From contig JAQGDQ010000163.1 of NCBI GenBank assembly GCA_030141605.1, forward strand, positions 248,001 through 312,000: a DNA stretch of 64,000 nt, written 5' to 3'. The translations under genes were made by a program, and so were the position numbers. The notes under the pieces were generated by a model. That model made no database searches and was not told the DNA's origin. It worked only from the letters and a program-made list of their open reading frames with translations. Source of the stretch: Tubiluchus corallicola (taxonomy: Eukaryota; Priapulida; Priapulimorpha; Priapulimorphida; Tubiluchidae). Shown one piece after another: positions 52,291-64,000 of this stretch. Within the stretch, counting starts at the first letter, position 1, and each line of letters begins with the position of its first letter.

Positions 52291-55200
52291 CCAATTCCGT
52301 CACTTTTGTTTTACACTTTGTTTATATTGCGTTTACATACTTCACTATGTGATACCCCATATTGCTGACGAACGTGTGAGTGCGCAAATACGATTGTCTC
52401 TGGTGGTTGTATATTTGAAAATTTTCAAAACTTTTTAAGTAAGTTGATTATCATTTTCAGTGAACTTATGACCAATGTTGTAAGCTAATCAGAGTGATCA
52501 TTACTGTTTAATCTGATTAAAACGCCTAAGCAAAGTAAACTAATGTGCATTTTGTCGCAGTTACAGAGAAAGAACTATTTGTCTCAAAAGTGATATTTAT
52601 AAAATTGGAGATTTACTACTACTAAAACGAGCACAACTACTTCTACACATTTTAAGAGCAATCAAATACTACTACTGGATGATATTAACTTAAATAAATG
52701 TATATATGTATAAAACCAATAACAATTTATTTCCACGTTTCTTTGAAAATCCAGTGAAGATAAATGTAAAAAAATACAACGCCAGACGTAATGAATGTAT
52801 ATCAAGACGTTGTAGAACCAGTATGACAGAACATTTCATTAGTTATGTGTGACCAGTCCTAAGGGATAGAATAAGCCACAATTTAAAATGCTGTCGCCGA
52901 AAGTAACACAACTTGATGAAGGTGATCACTTACATATCTTTTCCAGTGTAATCTTAATAAAATGCAACTGCTCATCAGGTTACTGAACACTTTATAATCA
53001 TGATCAAGGTTTTTTAGTTCTCGTTCTATTTCATCTTTCATTCGCTACTCTCCCCACATCAATGCATATATTATAATTATCTCACATATTAATCCTTTCT
53101 TAAGATTCCATATACAATTTGGCCTATTAAGCTATGCTTTTAGGCTAAAACTGCATGTTTTAGGGATATTGTGTTTTGTAATCTACACGTATATACTGCC
53201 AGCTACTAAAGATTCTTTATTTGTATTATCTGAACTATATTGCAATTGTATTTGCATTTATTTTACTGAATAATTACCTGTATTTCAGTGATATTATTGT
53301 AAGACTGTGTGGAAATGAATAAACTCTTGAAACTTGTAAAACTGCTAGAGGCTGATCTTGTGCTTCAGGTTGCACTGGGTAACAATTTGGTAGAATAGGT
53401 TAGCTCATTACAGTTTCCACCGAATGGGAGATTAGGTGTGCTTGATGAAAAAATTCGTGTGAGTTTTGTAAATGCAAAGCAATGAGTTAGTAATACCACA
53501 GTTCATTTTTCGCCAGCTAAGGCTCAAAAAAAGGTATATTATGTATCTGAAATGTAGCTGTTCAACAAGTTTCATTTTAGTCATGAATGCATCAACGTTT
53601 ACAACGTTTTAGAATTTTTCAGGGTATCAGTAGCAAAGCACCAACACAAAATCATGATAACTGTAGTGGTTTAGTAAAAATAAAGTTGATTTGTTAAAGC
53701 AGAATTTTAGACGAGCAGACTTATCAGCTTAAGATGGTGACGTTACGACTGACTGTAACAGGGAAGCCCAGTTTGGATAGAGATGAACAGTAAATAGTAC
53801 TACTTTGTCACAAGTGGGATGTAGTCACTGTGATAACAGTGGGTAGTGTTGACACAGTTGAAGCCAGTGTTCTCAGAACTGGTTGGTTTCACAGTTCTAA
53901 CCCATAACTGGTTTTAAAACCATAACTGTCAGTAACTGGAATCATGCTAAGCATAAACAGAAAAGTATAACTTCATGCGTTTTGCAAATGCCAGATGCTA
54001 TTCAAAACATTTGTGGAACTGTAAGAAATATTAATATCTGTTCAAATGCATTAAAAATATGATGGAATACATAAACTCATAGTTGTCAAAGTTTGTTACA
54101 AAACTTATCAGAAACAAAGAAAATTAAGAAAAATTGAAAAAGTCGGCCCAAGTCTACCTGGATCTGAATCTTTGTGTCTTCAAACCTTGATAACTAGTAA
54201 GCTAAAGCCCTGTGGTCGGGACTTGCATTAAAAAAATTTAGCAGTTGTGAAATTAATCTATCGTTAATAACTAACTTGTAATTAAGATTATGAACAACTA
54301 ACCTTCAGAATATTAAGTGTATTTTAAGGATTTGGACAAAGCATTCAACTTGTCCTGCGCAGCTGAATTGCAGTGTTTGTTAGTGATTTAATAATCATCA
54401 CTTCACGAGGTTGTCAAGGCTAGTGAGACTGGTTACGAGCAAACAGGTCTTTCCCTTCTATGCAACGTGCTTCTCAGCTCATCTTAAACTGCAATAATTG
54501 CCTGACTGCAGTTTCAAACTGGCATCATAGCAAAGCTAAACATTTGTTTGCCAGAGCGTACAGTTCACCATGAAACTACATTGCGCTATTATAACAAGTT
54601 GCATTTTATCTATTTTTTGTTTGAAGCTTATTAATGATAATAAGGCAGTACTGTTTGCTTCACAGCCCGAACGGTGGTGTGTTTGGCTGTTGTGCACATG
54701 TAACTATGTGCACGTGTCTGGGATAACATGCAGTACGCTGCACTGCTAGCGTTTGCTGCTAGGTAGAGAAAGTACTGTCACTCACACAGTTTGTTGTCAG
54801 TTGTCACATGTTTAAAAACTGGCATATTCTTGAACTGCGAAAATTTAGGCTATTCGTAGGTAAATTTTTTTTCTTGTTTAGGATTTTATCAAGTTTATGT
54901 ATAAACTTTCAACCATTTGTTTGTTTAAAATTACAATTACAAATTACAACGTTAAAATTACATATGTTTGCTTCGTTTTACACAGTGTGAGTGATCATTA
55001 GTGATCTATGTCTAACTCTAATAGGTAAGCTATTTTTAAGATTATGCCTATTTGCTTGTTTTTATCATTTCGCAAATCCGCAAAGACACAGATAAAGCAG
55101 ATTTTTTTATTAGTGCTCCTTTTCCACATCAGTATTAACAAAAATTTGCTAATAAGCTAAGAAAGTAACTCCATCTCCAAAACTTTTCGAGGAAATGTAT

Positions 55201-55368
55201 TTGTAAATGTAAAAAAAACTTATACGTACATATACATTACAAATAACTAATATGAGTAATTAGTTTTCCTAAAAATCACAAGACACGTTAATTGAACAAG
55301 TTAATTGACCTAAAATCAAGTTTTTAAAATAAATCTTACTTTTGGTGTATTTTCTAGGCATTTTGCAG
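52291..55368. other. Intergenic stretch without recognised gene
   Basis: No conserved frame is seen. The part at 53840-53950 is rich in CAGTT/ACTGT motifs related to those at 57770-57860 and 60150-60580. A near-palindrome GTGCACATGTAACTATGTGCAC lies near 54691. The 5' end of the p53-family gene could lie in this region or after it, but no exon was identified. Confidence 0.4.
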
Positions 55369-55600
55369 ATGATTTCAACAATTCCTCGTACTTGTGCAAT
55401 ACCAGACTGTAAATCACAGTGTTATAGGCACACCTCTTGGATTTGTGTGGATGAAACTGTGGACCCTGTCTCTTTCCACCAATTGCCAAGTAGAGAACAT
55501 CTAAAGCATCGCAGGACATGATTGGTCAATTTATGTCAACCCATAAATCATCTTCCTAATAAAGTGGACATACACAGGAAACACTTTACTTTAGACACAA
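55369..55600 (+). pseudogene. THAP-domain relic with in-frame stop
   Basis: After an acceptor (TTTTGCAG, 55368) the frame reads MISTIPRTCAIPDCKSQ, VSFHQLPSREHLKHRR, stop, then LVNLCQPIN and IHRKHFTLD. This follows the THAP C2CH pattern: C-x4-C near the start, the conserved SFH.(F/L)P stretch, a conserved Trp, and (C)-x2-H-F-x2-D. The TGA at 55519-55521 replaces the conserved Trp (TGG), and the third zinc ligand appears as His. THAP domains occur in DNA-binding proteins and in P-element-type transposases; which one this was cannot be told. Confidence 0.55.
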
Positions 55601-56639
55601 GTAAAAATGTGTGTAATGTTTTTATTCTTTAGTATTGTTAGAATATGGAATACACATTTTAATGTAGTCGTACTTTGCAAAGTAAACTAACACGCAATTA
55701 CCCAGTCATAAAATGATGAAAAAGACCGATATTTGAAAAATTTGATCGGTTACACATATTTCATACTGGCAGATGTACTTAAAACCGGAATCTTTTTTTA
55801 ATTAAGTGTAAAACAGATTAAAGTAAATTGGAATTTACTGTAAATCAAGGTAAAAATAAATTTTTATAGCTTTTTCTGTTGATTTCACCTCCCAAAATGC
55901 CATTAACTTAAAACATTTTGAGATTTTTGTAAGCTATTCTTGTTAAGTTTTTCCCTCGTTGACAAACTGTGGACCCACGTCAGCAAATTACACGAAAGCT
56001 ATCGGTGTTTTACCTTTGTACAGTGTAAATGTAATGAATGTCAACAAGAAACAGGGAAAAGTCCCATTTTTGGTTTTTGGCAAGTGCTCTAAAGTAATTT
56101 TTTCAAGTTTGTCATGGTATTACCACAGTCTGTCGGACCAACGGGTTTTTTCCATGAGTCCAGACAACTATTCAAATAACTTTTTGCTTTTTGACAAGTG
56201 ACAGCACTTGACTATTCTGTTCTTTTTTGCAGCTTGTATTAACTTGATGTCCTGGGAACCCATTTGAAAAAGACAAATTTTTGTATTTTTGGAGGAATTT
56301 ATTGTAACAAAATTTAAAGACACTTGGAGTTTATGTATAAACATGCTTATTGAGATATTTGTAAATTTATCTCTAATAAATCTCTCCACTCTGTTCTTGC
56401 TGTTGATTCATGATTTGATGCACAACACCAATGTAAAAGGAAAATGTTGCCATTTTGTCATTTGCTTAATGTAGAAAGACTGTTAGTACGCTTTGTACAG
56501 TTAACATCTTTGCATGTTTGATTTATAAAATTCATTAGTATTTGTTTTTTTGGTATAGAAACGCTTAATGCTTAAAGCAAATTTCATGTTTATCTTTAAA
56601 ATATCTTGTTTATTTGAAACCTTTTTTATGAATTTGGGT

Positions 56640-57122
56640 GTCCTCATCAGCCATCTGTAGTTAAGACTATAGCGATAGTTACCGACAAGCATGCCTATAA
56701 GCAAACAGTTGAAGTTGAGTCTACCATTGAAGTTTTAAAAGAAGAAATAAAAGATGTTGCCGAATTTACCACTGTACGCTGTCCAGATGACCATTTCTTT
56801 GTATGTTTGACTTGTAGATTTCATTCGTATTTGTATATCTTTTGTGTACGTATGTGTAATTGTATAAATGTTCTTAGGCATCTTCAACTGTCTTATGCAT
56901 TTGAAACCTTTTTTTAGAAATTTGGCAATACTCTAGAGTTGTCACAAATTAAGACTACAGCAACAGTAGCAGTTGAATCCGCCATTAACACGAATGTTGC
57001 AGTTGAATCTGCCATTGAAGTTTTAAAAGAAGAAATGAAGGTGATAGAGAATTTACCACTACACGCTGCCCTGGCAAACAAGAAAGTATTAATTTTTCTA
57101 CTACTATTTTTTGTTCAATAAA
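56640..57122 (+). repeat. Duplicated exon-like segments with AATAAA
   Basis: Two related stretches, about 56660-56790 and 56950-57075, encode VEVESTIEVLKEEIK and VAVESAIEVLKEEMK, followed by similar sequence ending in an acidic turn. The second is preceded by an acceptor-like TTTTTTTAG and followed by AATAAA at 57117-57122. They may be coiled-coil exons from the same relic gene as the THAP segment; linkage is not shown. Confidence 0.4.
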
Positions 57123-57500
57123 ATAGTTTCACTTATTACCAAATCGTTTTTGTTTGGTTTTGTGCTGATGAGTGCTGCAGATGTGCTTGTTTATGTGTCA
57201 TGTACAATGTAAGCAAGAGGTTGGGTTTGAATCCTGATTGATTTTTTTCACTACCTTTCCTTGGTTAATTAGGCATAACGTGTGATGTCTAATGCATGTG
57301 TTGCAGTTTTAGTGACACATGCTCATTTTCTCAATGGGTTACTACCACCTGTAATTATTATACTCAAAAAAGTATAATTTAGTTAGTATGTAATTAAGCT
57401 AAATACATGCTTGATGCTATGATAAATTTCTACTGGTACGATCAACTTTCAAGGTCAAAATTGTTTATATTGGTTAGTTCCAAAAAGATTTGCATTAATG

Positions 57501-57587
57501 CTAGCAATACTAAAGCTTGGATTAAAGCCATAGCAATAGTGAAGCTTGGGTCAAAGTTATAGTATTACTAAAGCTTCTGTCAAGGTC
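57501..57587. repeat. Three imperfect 29-bp tandem units
   Basis: Units follow the pattern ATAGCAATACTAAAGCTTGG plus (A/G)TCAAAG(C/T)(C/T) at about 57501, 57530 and 57559. A minor minisatellite upstream of the first p53-family exon seen. Confidence 0.6.
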
Positions 57588-58039
57588 AAAAATTTATATA
57601 TATTTACATGAAGCCCAAGTAATCTTGTAAAAACCAGCTCAACCTCAACAGTTTAGGTTAATATCAAAATTAAAGTCAACAGACAATAAACACACCTAGA
57701 TAATTTAAAATTGGTAACTGTAATTCTTTGGTTGTTTTTTAGTTTGGTAACTTCCCATAGGTGACTGGACGAGAAAGACATTTTCCAGGTCTGTGTCGCA
57801 GTGTTGGTAGTCACAGTTAATCAAAAATATTACTGTAGTGCTAGGTTTGAAGCCACACGGGCCTACTTATTCACGGTAGTGACAGTAACAATTATGCGTG
57901 ATGTTGTCACAGTTAATTGTACAAGTTTATGCATGTGTAATCGCCTTAAAACCGGAGTGCTAATTAGTATTTAGCAGCTAAATTTGTAGATTTCATGTAA
58001 TCTTTTCCGTGTTCTTACTCTTTGTTAACATTTCTAGAT

Positions 58040-61000
58040 ATGGATCAGCTAGACTTGTCAAAAGTTGTAAAATCTGAACCCCAGTCTCCATCAGATGGCA
58101 GTACTAATGATGGTACGAGAAACTGGAGTTTTGAAAGAGTGGAAAATTATGGTACCATCACTGGGCCTATTGTTACTGTTGAACCTGATACATCTGTGAG
58201 CAGCGATAAGGTATACCTGAGGCGTGTAACAAATGATCAGTAATCAGAAAGTTACTAGTTGAATCCTGTCTTGTTACATGATCTTTCAAGCATGACATTT
58301 TTTGGGATGTATGTTATAACAATGATGTATTTCTAATGGAATATGATTGTTAATGTTTGTTGTCATTTTTCCAATTAAGATTTAAGTATACTTGCAGAGA
58401 AGAGTATTTTTTTTACCAAACTCAAAGTTGCAGCTAGTTTAAGTATTGATTTTCTAAGCTCACAATAAAAGTGTCACAATATGAAAACACTAATATATGC
58501 TTTCTTTATGTGTATTTGTTTTTTCCAGGAACAGATGCACACTGTTGGGGTTAACACGTTTACGCTTCAACATAGTGATGTGACAAATAGACCAGGAAAT
58601 GGTACTATCCCATCAAAGTATGTTCACTTTCAGATTTTTGCTTGATAAATCATTCCTGCAGCGATTAGCAAATTTTAATGATATTTTTTGACACTGAAAT
58701 GCATGTGCTTAAGCGCCATTAACATTCGTAAATTTCTGATTGTCAGTCCAGTACTGTCTTATGTAAGCTTGTCCCTTCCAGATTTCAAGCATTAGTGTGC
58801 TGACATTCAAAAATTTTCATAATCTTTTTTCTAAACAAACCTTAACTTGCTTTATTAACATTTATGTTTATGTAGTACACTCATGTCTCGGTTTGCCAGA
58901 CCTCTCTTTCACGGGCATCAGAAGAATCGGACAGAATCTAGCACACTATGGACACAGTCCGTTGTTTTGCGAGCTGACTGCTAGTTGGCCTCACTTTGTT
59001 TGCATCATTGCTTCAGTGTACCCAAGCAGCGTGTAACGACTATACATAACGTGATTGTTTCTACGTGTTTTATAGGGCACAAAAGCGAAGTAAGACAACA
59101 TAAAAATATTAAAAGCTCATTGGCTGTAAAAAAGTATCTTATTTAAGCATGTGCAGAAAAAATATAGAGTTAATTCTGCGGAGTTATTTGAGTCAATTGC
59201 GGACAGTTTTTATATAGCTTTGCATAGGAGTGGTCCCATACTAGACGTTTTAAAGACAATTGGATGGTTGATTCTTCATTACCATGAGTCTAATATATAT
59301 AGCCTACTGTGTTAGCTTAGTATCGGTAAATATGGATAATCGGCAAATTCGGACCGACGTCTCTCGGCAAACCGAGATATGAGTATTGTGCTGTTCCCAC
59401 TTAAGATTGTCAAATTTTAGATTTCTACTTGTTAAAGCATTACTGTGATGTCATTCAAAAATGTTAATAATGTTTTTTCTTTTTGAAATTATTTCGAAAT
59501 CTGTAAACTTTGGGAGTTTTGGATTAACCTGTTTAAGTACTTTGTTAACATCATTTTGTCTTCTTTTTTATGTTTGTCAGTGCTGGGATAGTTTCTTTAC
59601 TAATGTACTCATGAATATGATCACACAACTCCTGTTCTCATGCAATTGCACTGGTTGCCCATTTCTTTCAGAATAAAATACGAAATTCTCTTATTAACAT
59701 TCAGAGCTCTGAATGGTTTAGGACCTTCCTACATATCTGATTTCCTGAAGCTATACGTGCTCAAACATAACCTTAGATCAATTAACTCATCGACATTTGT
59801 TGTACCGCATTATAATCTAGTCACATATGGTTCTCATAGTTTTAGCGTAGCGGCACCAAAATTATGGAATGATTTACCAATTCACGCACATAAGATCAAT
59901 AATGTTCAAAATTTCAAATCATTTCTTAAAACTTATTTTTATAAAGAAGCGTTTTTAATTAATTTGAAATTTTATGTGGACTTGTGGGTTTAATTATGGC
60001 TGATTTTTATATACATGTATTATTATTATTTTAGTTTTATTTATAACAGCCTATTTTGTATGTACTCTTTGTGTGTTAATATTTTATGTGTGTAAAATGC
60101 ATCCATGTTAATGCATTTTAAATATTCAATAAATTTTTATTATTATTATTATTAACTGTCACAATTACGTTTACATTCTTCAAAATGTAACTTGGCACAG
60201 TTATAAGTTACACTGTCAAAAACAGTAACTATGTGTAGTCACAGTTATAGTTACTTTTCCATCATTAGAAAAGTAACTAGTTACAGTTACATCTACTTTA
60301 AAAAGTAACTGTTTCAAGAAGTTATCGTGAATGATACGGGTATGAGACCATCAGAGTTCCTGCTAGAGTGAAATTGCTGCCAACTTGCACTGCAGGAAAC
60401 TACTGCATAACACCCATTGACTGTACAGTAAAAGAAAAGTATAATTGACAGAGTACGAATGGACAGGTGTAATGGTAAAAGTAACTGATATTTACATTAA
60501 AAGTTACTATAAAAAAGGAAGTAGTTACAGTTACAGGTTCACAGTTTTGGGACTAGTTACATTCATTATCACTAATGCTAGTCATGCTTACTTACTGAAA
60601 GATTTTTACACATAGTTGTGTTTTTGAAAAATGCGAATGAACAAAAATGAATTTGCTGGCAAATGCACTTATTAAACCTTAATGTATATATGAAATACAC
60701 TAAAAAAATTTGATATCACGCAGGCTTGTCTCTATGCTGGCAAGCACCAGCATTAAATAAATATGCGCGCCAGTGCATGAAAGCCAACTGCAAATCAGGT
60801 ACACAAATACTCACCAAATAGCTTTGATTATAGCAACTTCTCTTTAATATGCAAAAAATAAATTTCTGTTAAGACTGAGCGTAAAGCCATTCCTCATTAA
60901 GTGAGAAAAGGGTAGGCAAAAGTTTGGGATCATTGAAATAAATAATCAGTGAATGGATAGCCATTAAGTGAAGACTTACTGCATTCATCGCAGTTCTTTG

Positions 61001-63278
61001 CTAACTTTGTGTGATTGCTTTCAGTGTCTTATATCCAGGAAATTACAAATTCGATGTAACTTGCGAAGCACCGGCTAGACCTAAAATTCAAGCAGCTTGG
61101 AAAGTAGGTGAAAGTTTGCCATATCTACAGTGTAATTAATGATATATTTTTTATCATACTACAGTAATGTCACAGTAATATTTTTGATGATGTTCACGAC
61201 TGTTTAACAATCTATTTTGTAGACCATGCAGAGATTTTTTACTGATGTGTCCATCAACATTGCCACAATAAGTATTGTGGTAACTTTTGTGAAATTACAA
61301 GAAATGCTTCCTTATTTTTCTCGTTGTATTGCACTGTAGTTCAGCTATCTTGTTTGGAAAAAACGTTATTACTATTAACAAAAGCAAAAAAAGAAATGAA
61401 CTGAAGGATGCAAAGATATCTACTGACTTTCATCCTCAATTGCCTATATTATAAATGGACACAATAGTGGTATTGTGCAAGTTTGCAAATATATGCATTT
61501 TATAAACAGCTGTGGTTTTTGTGCATTTTAAAAAATGATTTGCCCTGTTTTTACTATGAAAGAATATTACTGTCTTGGATTTTTACCGTGTAAGAGTATT
61601 AAAATACATTTTTTGCTGCAATTTATCACAACCTGTTCGTTGTCTATTATTGGTTTTTTATTGCAGTACAATGAGACAGAAAACAAGCTCTATGTCAAGC
61701 CCATGACACCATGTCCTTTTCTCTTCAGCACAGAAGGTGATCCACCGCGAGGATGCACCATACGAGCGATGGCCATTTATCTACAGCATGAGCACAAGCA
61801 AGAAATCGTTCGACGGTGTCCAAATCATGCTGCCACTGTAGAATATCCCGGTATTTAAATATTTCTGCGAGTAATACCTGTTATAGATCTGACCTATAAA
61901 TGATGATTAAGGATTAAGGAGTTCTGAGATCCTTAAATTGCTTTTTGTTTTGATAGCTGTTTTTTTTAATTAATGCACCACAGCATGTCATTTTCCAGCA
62001 TGACACAAGCACACACTTTTGGAGTTAGCATAGTAAAATTGATAAAACTGGCCATGTTATTTACATTCAGAAAAAAATACTTTTGAGAGTGCCACTTTTG
62101 TGAAAGTTTGACTAGTCTACATTGGGTATTTTTGGTTGATTCACAGAATGTAGTGCTCCACTTTGTGCTTTGTAGTACCCTTTAATTGCCATGGTCATTA
62201 CCCTTTAATTGCCCTAAATTGGAGTAATTGTAACAAAACATTATGCAAGTTTACTGTTTGGCTATAAATACACCATTTTTCTGTAAACTAGCTGTATAGA
62301 TCTGATTTAGTCGAAAGATTTGATTAAATGCAGAAATCACAAAGAACTTGCTTATAACATAACAATAACACTAGATTTGTAGCCCAAGGTCTTTCATTTG
62401 CAGCTCTGTGGCACCAATAATTCACCTCGGCTATTAATGATACCATTGGGCTGCACATGAAATACCAGGGTGCAAATGTTCGTGATGCTTATGTAAGCTA
62501 GCATTGTTATTATTATGACTAATACTAACTTAGTTTAAAACGGGATAAAATTATTTATCACACATTCGTTGTTTGAATAAGTAATGGCATTAGACTACTT
62601 AATTTACCTTTACTACTTTTCCATTGCTTTTTCAGCAGAGTTCTGTTGTTGGTAATGACTACAGGCTGTTAGTGGTTATTAATGCCCATTGTTGATGACA
62701 GTGGTCAGTTAGTGACATTAACGTCCCTTGCTATTGATGGCGGTTAATAGTCACCGAAGCCCTGTCGTTGTCATTTATGATTGCCATTGTTTAAATAAGG
62801 CTTCTATTTTGAATATTAATGCTTAGAAAATGCCCCTTGTATTAGTTATAATAAACTATTAATAACAGGAAAGATTCAATTTTCAGCCGCCTTCTCTTCT
62901 GCTTTCTTTGCTGTAATGCCACTGAGAAATTAGCTTTTTCTGTTTAGCAGAACTCACATTCATTCAGAATGAAATGTATTGCCAAAATTTAATAAAGCAA
63001 ATGAACAAATCTAAAGTAATTATTTCTAATGCAGAAAAAACTGAATCTTTCGCTTTTTTAGAGCACGTGGCACCACAACATCTCGTACGATGTGACAATC
63101 CATATGCAGCGTATCAGCGTGGAGCGTACAGTGATCGACACAGCGTAATCGTCCCATACGAAGCACCACAAGCTGGGACGTCGTATACCACTAACTTATA
63201 TCGATTTATGTGTTATAATTCATGTGTAGGAGGTTTGAACAGACGGCCTATTCAACTCATATTTACTTTGGAATGTAG
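58040..63278 (+). CDS. p53: p53/p63/p73-family transcription factor, N-terminal and DNA-binding exons (partial)
   Basis: Five exons: 58040-58210 (acceptor at 58037), 58529-58617, 61025-61103, 61667-61850, 63062-63278, with phases 0, 2, 0, 1, 2 and consensus borders. The first encodes [17 protein letters not shown], an acidic region with a SUMO-type VKSEP motif. The DNA-binding domain starts at [15 protein letters not shown], closely matching p63 IPSNTDYPGPHSFDV. Zinc ligands equivalent to human p53 C176, H179, C238 and C242 are all present ([16 protein letters not shown]), as are R175, R248 and R249 (GGLNRRP). The last exon ends after TLEC, at a phase-2 border close to that of vertebrate genes. 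The rest of the domain (R273, R280 region), the tetramerisation domain and any SAM domain lie beyond the window. It acts in the nucleus in DNA-damage and germline surveillance in related animals. An upstream exon is possible, since the ATG is just inside an acceptor. Confidence 0.95.
58876..59386. mobile_element. MITE with CTCATGTCTCGGTTTGCC ends in a p53 intron
   Basis: The left end ACTCATGTCTCGGTTTGCC and the right end, read on the other strand, ACTCATATCTCGGTTTGCC differ by one base in 19. TA lies at each edge. There is no transposase frame. The ends suggest a Tc1/mariner/pogo-type non-autonomous element about 510 bases long. Confidence 0.8.
59620..60155 (+). mobile_element. LINE 3' end (C-terminal reverse-transcriptase region) in a p53 intron
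   Basis: The frame at 59640-59993 reads [33 protein letters not shown] and [13 protein letters not shown], the highly typical end of L2/CR1-like retrotransposon proteins (pattern LHWLP...R..KI...F..L.G..P.YL...L; APKLWN.LP). The 117-codon frame has no internal stop. It is followed by a UTR, AATAAA and an (ATT)n tail ending near 60155. It is severely 5' truncated. Confidence 0.85.
60156..60580. repeat. GTAACT-rich repeat, hAT-MITE-like
   Basis: Direct and inverted GTAACT/AGTTAC motifs recur through the block (AAAAGTAACTAGTTACAGTTAC near 60281). This composition is typical of some hAT-derived MITEs. No clean termini or target duplication were found. Related ends (CAGTGTTGGTAGTCACAGTTAA) occur at about 57802. 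Confidence 0.45.
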
Positions 63279-64000
63279 GTAAGATTGGCTGTTTAACTAA
63301 AATTGTGAATTTGGATGGCAGCAAGTTGAACTAAGTTGTGTTATTTGAGGTAATAGGTGCAGGACCGTAAATGTAAAATAATCCGCTGTGCAGTACGTAC
63401 AGTCAGGATGTCTAATGACCTAGATAAATGAATGCTGAATTTCAACTTGTCAAGCAGCTGATCACATGTAAAGAGTAATGGATCATAGTTAAACGGTACG
63501 CATTTATGTGAGTTACTTTAATCATACTCTAATAAATTATTGTGCATTATTTAAAAACTTTTCGCACACAGTTTATTGAGTGTTAAGAGTCTTGGCTTCA
63601 TAATAAACAACACTATTATAACTTTTGTAACTTATAGAATGTTGCTTAATAGGTCTCTTCTGTTTATAAATCTAGCTGCTTAATAAATCCATTTAGCTTC
63701 GCACCAAGGTGGATTTATTAAGCGGAGTATAGTACAATAATGGACATTTTTGTTGTCAATTCCCAAGTGTTTTGTCTACAATTGCTACAGTTTATTAGAC
63801 ATTAAATTATGATGATGGTCTTAGTTGACGATTCAGGTAGCTATTTCAGTGTGGTGTGAACTTGTTGCTTGAGTTGACCAGGCACAACCAGTCAAGTAAC
63901 CTGCCTTTTTTTTAAATTTAGGCCCTAATGTGCCCCCTCAGTACAACTTACATTACGTATTTAGTTTTTTCCCTTTCATTAAAGTAACTATTCAACCCAT
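63279..64000. other. p53-family intron at the right edge
   Basis: It follows the donor AG|GTAAGA. No further p53 exon (the segment with the human R273/R280 equivalents) is visible before the window ends. Confidence 0.6.

Noticed and set aside
53840-53950. Complete hAT element
   Set aside because: Only scattered CAGTT/ACTGT motifs; no matching pair of ends or 8-bp duplication could be found.

Overview
This window comes from an animal nuclear genome, most likely an invertebrate. It is AT-rich, its genes are split by consensus GT..AG introns, it is full of microsatellites and decayed transposons, and it carries metazoan families (NUAK kinase, a p53/p63/p73-type DNA-binding domain, STING, a C2H2 zinc-finger array). 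I cannot name the phylum from the sequence.

Layout. 1-10664: no gene recognised; simple repeats and a tRNA-like SINE head. 10684-18501 (+): a seven-exon NUAK-family Ser/Thr kinase. 21317-23383 (-): a 688-aa protein with fifteen C2H2 fingers in one coding exon. 23400-30700: LINE relics and MITEs. 31148-45624 (-): the most interesting part, an immune-type locus. In transcription order it holds a six-exon HEPN-like protein (45624-39315), a STING ligand-binding domain gene (STING-A, 39014-37275) and a second, diverged STING domain (STING-B, 34817-31148). The intron positions between shared exons of the two STING copies match. The HEPN reading frame stops only about 300 bases before STING-A, with no AATAAA or ATTAAA between, and a weak but frame-compatible splice could join them into one HEPN-STING protein. 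45769-52290: a duplicated block lying just upstream of the HEPN gene, split by two non-LTR retrotransposons. 55369-57122 (+): THAP-domain relic and duplicated exon-like segments. 58040-63278 (+): five exons of a p53-family gene that runs off the right edge.

How the parts may work together. STING is the cyclic-dinucleotide receptor of the cGAS-STING pathway. Neither copy here shows transmembrane helices or a vertebrate-type pLxIS tail. This resembles soluble STING domains that carry an N-terminal effector, such as TIR-STING of bacteria and oysters. A HEPN domain with an R-x4-H motif next to or fused to STING suggests a nucleotide-activated RNase, comparable in logic to RNase L. The architecture is inference; the individual exons and their homology are read directly from the sequence. 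NUAK, the zinc-finger gene and p53 are neighbours with no evident functional link to that locus.

No database search was possible. Exon borders are deduced from splice consensus, phase agreement and family alignment from memory.
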